From: an uncultured Thermomicrobiales bacterium | Lineage (GTDB): Bacteria; Chloroflexota; Chloroflexia; Thermomicrobiales; UBA6265 | Length of the DNA stretch: 8,063 nucleotides | Direction of reading: 5' to 3' | Assembly (NCBI GenBank): GCA_902806395.1 | Contig: CADCWH010000334.1 | Span: 1 to 8,063 of the forward strand | Shown: in pieces, positions 5,032 through 8,063 of the stretch | Layout of the letters: the number at the start of each line of letters is the position of its first letter | Position numbering within the stretch: the stretch's first letter is position 1 | Made by a program: the position numbers and the translations under genes | Notes under the pieces: generated by a model | Seen by the model: the letters and a program-made list of their open reading frames with translations, nothing else | The model's database searches: none | Told to the model about the DNA's origin: nothing

Positions 5032-6660
5032 GTGTCACCAGATGTCACCGTCCTTTCTGCCCGTCGTCGCCGGGCCATCTTGATCGTCGTCGGGCTCGCG
5101 CTCATGATGGTCGTCTCGGCCGTCAGCGGGCTCAATGTTGCCCTCCCTGATCTGGCCCGGGACACCGGTGCCTCGCAAACCGACATCCAGTGGATCGTCG
5201 ACGCGTATGCGGTGGTCTTCGCCGGCCTCCTCCTCGCGGCGGGGGCGATCGGGGATCGGTACGGCCGCAAGGGCATCCTCCTGGCCGGGTTGATCCTGTT
5301 CGGGGGCGCCGCTTCGGTGGCCCTCGGTGCCGACGACCCGAGCACCCTGATCGCGCTTCGGGCCATTATGGGAATTGGAGCGGCCGCTGTCATGCCGGTG
5401 ACATTGTCCATCATCACGACCTCCTTCCCTGCCGAGGAACGAGGCCGGGCCGTGGGGGTCTGGGTAGGGATAGCGGGTGGTGGGGCGGTCATCGGCCTGC
5501 TGGGGTCTGGCATCCTCCTCGAGTTCTTCGATTGGAGTTCCTTCTTTGGACTGAACGTCGCGCTGGCAGCGGCGGCGATCATTGGGACGCTGGCTTTCGT
5601 CCCGACCTCGCGCGATGCTGATCCGCCCCGGCTGGACATCCCCGGAGCGCTCCTCTCGCTCGCCGCCATCTCCACGATCGTGTTCGGATTCATCGAGGGA
5701 CCCGAGCGGGGTTGGAGCGATGCACTGACGGTAACCGCGTTCGCCATTGGGATCGCATCGCTGATCGGCTTCGTCGCGTGGGAACTGCATATCCCCGAGC
5801 CGATGCTCGATCCGCGACTCTTTCGGCTCCGTGGCTTCGAAACCGGCTCGCTGGCCCTGATGGTCCAGTTTTTCGCGTCGTTCGGATTCTTCTACATCGC
5901 GCTGCAGTACCTCCAGTACGTCGCCGGGTTCTCACCACTCCGTGCCGCGGTGGCATTGCTCCCGCTCCCGGCCGTCTTGATCCCGGTGGCACGCCGGGCG
6001 CCGGACCTGGCACACCGGTACGGCATGAACCGTGTTGGCGCTGCCGGGCTCTCATCTCTCGCGATCGGGCTCGCTGTACTCTCGACCATCACGACCGACT
6101 TCGCCTACTGGCAGTTCACCCTGGGGCTGGTGCTCTTCGCCGCTGGGGCGGGTCTGACCGGCACACCGGCCACCACCGCCATCGTCTCATCACTGCCGGT
6201 CACCAAGCAGGGGGTCGCCTCCGCGGTCAACGATACATCCCGCGAGCTCGGCAGTGCCCTCGGCATCGCCATCCTCGGCAGCATCCTTAACGCGGGGTAT
6301 CGTGACGGCGTTGACCGTGCCACCGATGGCTTGCCCGACCCCGTGGCCGACGGCGCCCGGAGCTCCATCGCGTTCGTCCAGTCGAGCGTGGTCGAACAGC
6401 TTGGGCCGGCTGGGGTCCCGTTGGTGGAAGCGGCCAGGCAAGCTTTCGTCGACGGCGTTTCGACCGCGCTCCTCGCCGCCGCCGGAATCGTCCTCGTGAC
6501 CGCACTCATCGTCGTCGTGCGCGCTCCCCGGGCTGGAGCGTTCGAGCGCCAGACCGACCCACCGGGCGATGACGTCATCGATCACGACGTGCCAACCGGC
6601 CACGGTGCGGTACGTCCCGAGTCACGGACGACGGAGGCGCCCTGGTCGATGACGTCCTGA
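5032..6660 (+). CDS. MFS multidrug exporter, DHA2 (EmrB/QacA) family
   Basis: A 542-residue inner-membrane drug:proton antiporter of the 14-helix DHA2 type. Hydrophobic segments run from about 14 to 500, ahead of a hydrophilic, acidic C-terminal tail (500-542). Visible family motifs are LNVALPDLARDTG (34-46, motif D1, with an acidic residue in helix 1), GAIGDRYGRKG (71-81, motif A between helices 2 and 3) and LRAIMGIGAAAVMPV (109-123, motif B with R110). The helix 5 motif C region reads GGGAVIGLLGSGIL (149-162), with Leu where the family usually has Pro. The second half keeps TPATTAIVSSLP and GVASAVNDTSRELGSALGIAI (394-414). GTG 5032 was chosen because AGGAG sits 6 nt upstream; TTG 5005 would add nine residues that include that ribosome site. 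It is controlled by the divergent TetR repressor through the shared operator. The substrate cannot be told; hydrophobic or cationic toxic compounds are usual. Confidence 0.93.
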   Translation: MSPDVTVLSARRRRAILIVVGLALMMVVSAVSGLNVALPDLARDTGASQTDIQWIVDAYAVVFAGLLLAAGAIGDRYGRKGILLAGLILFGGAASVALGADDPSTLIALRAIMGIGAAAVMPVTLSIITTSFPAEERGRAVGVWVGIAGGGAVIGLLGSGILLEFFDWSSFFGLNVALAAAAIIGTLAFVPTSRDADPPRLDIPGALLSLAAISTIVFGFIEGPERGWSDALTVTAFAIGIASLIGFVAWELHIPEPMLDPRLFRLRGFETGSLALMVQFFASFGFFYIALQYLQYVAGFSPLRAAVALLPLPAVLIPVARRAPDLAHRYGMNRVGAAGLSSLAIGLAVLSTITTDFAYWQFTLGLVLFAAGAGLTGTPATTAIVSSLPVTKQGVASAVNDTSRELGSALGIAILGSILNAGYRDGVDRATDGLPDPVADGARSSIAFVQSSVVEQLGPAGVPLVEAARQAFVDGVSTALLAAAGIVLVTALIVVVRAPRAGAFERQTDPPGDDVIDHDVPTGHGAVRPESRTTEAPWSMTS

Positions 6661-6737
6661 GCCCGCGATCGCGGAACCCCAGCGCGCGCACGGCGCCCGG
6701 GACATCGGCCACACCTGGCTTCGATCCCGGTGACGGC

Positions 6738-6757
6738 CCCGGCTCAGCCCGGCTCAG
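6738..6757. repeat. Two tandem copies of CCCGGCTCAG overlapping the sortase stop
   Basis: The 10-bp unit is repeated exactly at 6738-6747 and 6748-6757; the second copy contains the TGA stop of the minus-strand sortase gene. It looks like a small tandem duplication. The 93-bp gap between the convergent exporter and sortase (6661-6753) also has a 12-bp palindrome CCGCGATCGCGG at 6663-6674 but no stem with a T-tract, so I do not call a terminator there. Confidence 0.5.
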
Positions 6758-8025
6758 ATCCGCTGGGCGTAGATGATCGTTCGGGAGTCATATTCGACCC
6801 CGTTGAACGAGCCCCCGCAGGTGATGAGGGTCAACGACTCGCCGCCCGGTCCAGCGAGGATGCCCCCCGCGTCCGTGTAGGCCGAGACCGAGAAGGCCGC
6901 CGTCACGGCGTAGGTGAACCCCTCCCCGTTCGGCCCGGTGACGTAGATCGTCTCGCCGCCACCGAGGGAGGCCAGGCCGGCGAAGACCGCCGGTCCGACG
7001 GTGTAGTAATCGACGTGCCCCGCCATGACGACGTTGGATCCGTAACCCGGAGCAGAGACGTCCGAGTACCAGCCCACGTTCATCGGGCCGGCCGGCGTCC
7101 CCATGACGCCGTCGGCCGAGATGCCGATCTGCTCGATGTAGGCGTCTACACCGATCGAGGGGATCTGGATCCGGGAGGGGGTGAACACACCCCCCGCCTC
7201 GTAGGCGAAGCCACCGGCGGAGGCCACCTCGGCATCGAGGCTCGCGAGTTCGGTCAAGTCGCCGCCGGAGAGGGACAGAGCCTCGCCCGACACGGCGAGC
7301 AGCCCGGCCACGTCATCGGCCGAAATCGGGGTAAGGTCGACATCCCGCGACCGGGCCAATTCGGTCCCGACCATGGCACGCTCGACACCGGCGCCCTCGG
7401 TCATCCAGGCATCCAGTCGGCCGTAGTCATACCACCGCGTGACCTTGCCATAGGCAAGGTGCAACGCCGAGATCGGTGTCCCTAGGGCGTCCTGACCGTT
7501 GTCCTCCTCGGTTGCGGCAAAGGCCTCCGGCCAGCGGTCGGCCACCGTCGCCGACCGGCCGGCGGCGACGACGATCGCCGTACCGTCACCGGTGCCGAGG
7601 AAGGCGCCCACGTGGCGGTTGCCGCCGACGCGTTTGCCGGCCAAGCGGGCATCCGGATCGGATCGCTCCCGAGCCAGGATCGCCCCGGCCGGCAGGCGCT
7701 CGACCGTCTCCCCATCATCGTCGGCGACCAGCACGCCGTACTCGAAATACTGGGTCTCCCGTTCGCCCGCCACCACCTCGGACACCGGGTTGCCCAGGGT
7801 CGCGTACCCAGATTCGGCCAGCCAGTGGGCCAAGAACTGACCCCCGAGGGTGTGGCCCGTCTCCCGGACCAGGAAGGCGTCTGCGGTTTGGGCCGAGCCG
7901 GACGCGGCTGGGGCAGCCAGGACAATGGTCAGCGCGACGACGGAGACGATCCGGGCGAGGGCCGCCCGGCGAACGGGGCCAGCGTACGGGGCAAGCGGCG
8001 CGGGGCGACGGAGCATGAGACCCAT
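6754..8025 (-). CDS. Class F-like sortase with two N-terminal LGxPxS repeats
   Basis: A 423-residue secreted or membrane-anchored cysteine transpeptidase. Residues 18-46 form a signal or anchor segment (RR, a hydrophobic stretch, then an AAPAASGSA cleavage-like site). Two copies of a short repeat follow: ATLGNPVSE...TQYFEYGVLV (75-100) and ALGTPIS...TRWYDYGRLD (180-205). The first is preceded by GHTLGGQFLAHWLAESG, as in repeats seen in exported Chloroflexota proteins. The sortase domain is at about 280-423, with catalytic H337 in MAGHVDYYTVGPAVF, C403 in LTLITCGGSF and R415 in EYDSRTIIYA. The C-G-G-S/P-F context fits class F. Known class members attach proteins to the wall or pilins to each other; no LPXTG-like substrate is present in this window, so it may act as a housekeeping enzyme. 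ATG 8025 was chosen because GAGG lies 6 nt upstream; TTG 8031 is alternative. It lies convergent to the exporter and is probably unrelated to it. Confidence 0.88.
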   Translation of the reverse strand: MGLMLRRPAPLAPYAGPVRRAALARIVSVVALTIVLAAPAASGSAQTADAFLVRETGHTLGGQFLAHWLAESGYATLGNPVSEVVAGERETQYFEYGVLVADDDGETVERLPAGAILARERSDPDARLAGKRVGGNRHVGAFLGTGDGTAIVVAAGRSATVADRWPEAFAATEEDNGQDALGTPISALHLAYGKVTRWYDYGRLDAWMTEGAGVERAMVGTELARSRDVDLTPISADDVAGLLAVSGEALSLSGGDLTELASLDAEVASAGGFAYEAGGVFTPSRIQIPSIGVDAYIEQIGISADGVMGTPAGPMNVGWYSDVSAPGYGSNVVMAGHVDYYTVGPAVFAGLASLGGGETIYVTGPNGEGFTYAVTAAFSVSAYTDAGGILAGPGGESLTLITCGGSFNGVEYDSRTIIYAQRI

Positions 8026-8063
8026 GACCAACCTCGGACGTGACCTGAGCGACCGGAGACGAG

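Noticed and set aside
5019..5790. Long minus-strand frames inside the exporter gene
   Set aside because: Antisense shadows of a GC-rich membrane-protein gene; no motif, no ribosome site, and the plus frame has DHA2 motifs.
6663..6674. 12-bp palindrome containing GCGATCGC, like the cyanobacterial HIP1 octamer
   Set aside because: I noticed only this full octamer in the window and such palindromes are expected in GC-rich DNA; no evidence of a repeated element.
6730..7485. Plus-strand 251-codon frame opposite the sortase
   Set aside because: Antisense to the catalytic domain, where His, Cys and Arg of the sortase are all in the minus frame; product is Gly/Asp/Arg-rich without motif.

Overview
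The window looks like chromosomal DNA of a GC-rich bacterium. Coding density is high, most genes sit on the minus strand or in short units, and GTG/TTG codons compete with ATG as starts. The best taxonomic guess is a Chloroflexota member near Thermomicrobia/Sphaerobacter. This rests on three things: a glycine-rich protein with a zinc ribbon and a CxxC-x17-CxxC finger, a class F-like sortase fused to 'LGxP(V/I)S...(Y/W)(F/D)(E/Y)YG' repeats, and a detached sucC-sucD pair. It is an inference without any search; an actinobacterial source cannot be excluded.

Left part (1-1652), minus strand. At the edge is the first part of a gene that leaves the window. It has a sigma70-type promoter and a 19-bp near-palindrome resembling a Fur-family or similar metal-regulator operator. 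Next come a GNAT acetyltransferase, an intrinsic-terminator-like hairpin, and a 145-residue protein made of two zinc-finger modules joined by a Gly/Tyr/Ser low-complexity linker. That gene has a strong extended -10 promoter and a leader of about 140 nt. The leader carries two overlapping hairpins and a T-tract, arranged like an attenuator.

Middle part (1653-4304), plus strand. sucC and sucD encode both subunits of succinyl-CoA synthetase (TCA cycle). They are separated by an unusually long 168-bp spacer with its own hairpin. A perfect 17-bp inverted repeat closes the unit where it converges with the tetR gene.

Right part (4305-8063). A TetR-family repressor (minus) and a 14-TM-type DHA2 MFS exporter (plus) are divergently transcribed. 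They share about 100 bp containing a near-consensus promoter (TTGACA-17-TAGAAT) overlaid by a GAATTCATCA direct repeat and an imperfect dyad. This is a classic self-contained efflux switch. Converging on the exporter is a secreted or anchored class F-like sortase with two N-terminal copies of a short repeat. No sortase substrate is seen in the window.

No CRISPR array, tRNA, rRNA or mobile element was recognised. The most unusual items are the leader and low-complexity linker of the zinc-ribbon gene, the repeat-sortase fusion, and the metal-type operator at the left edge.
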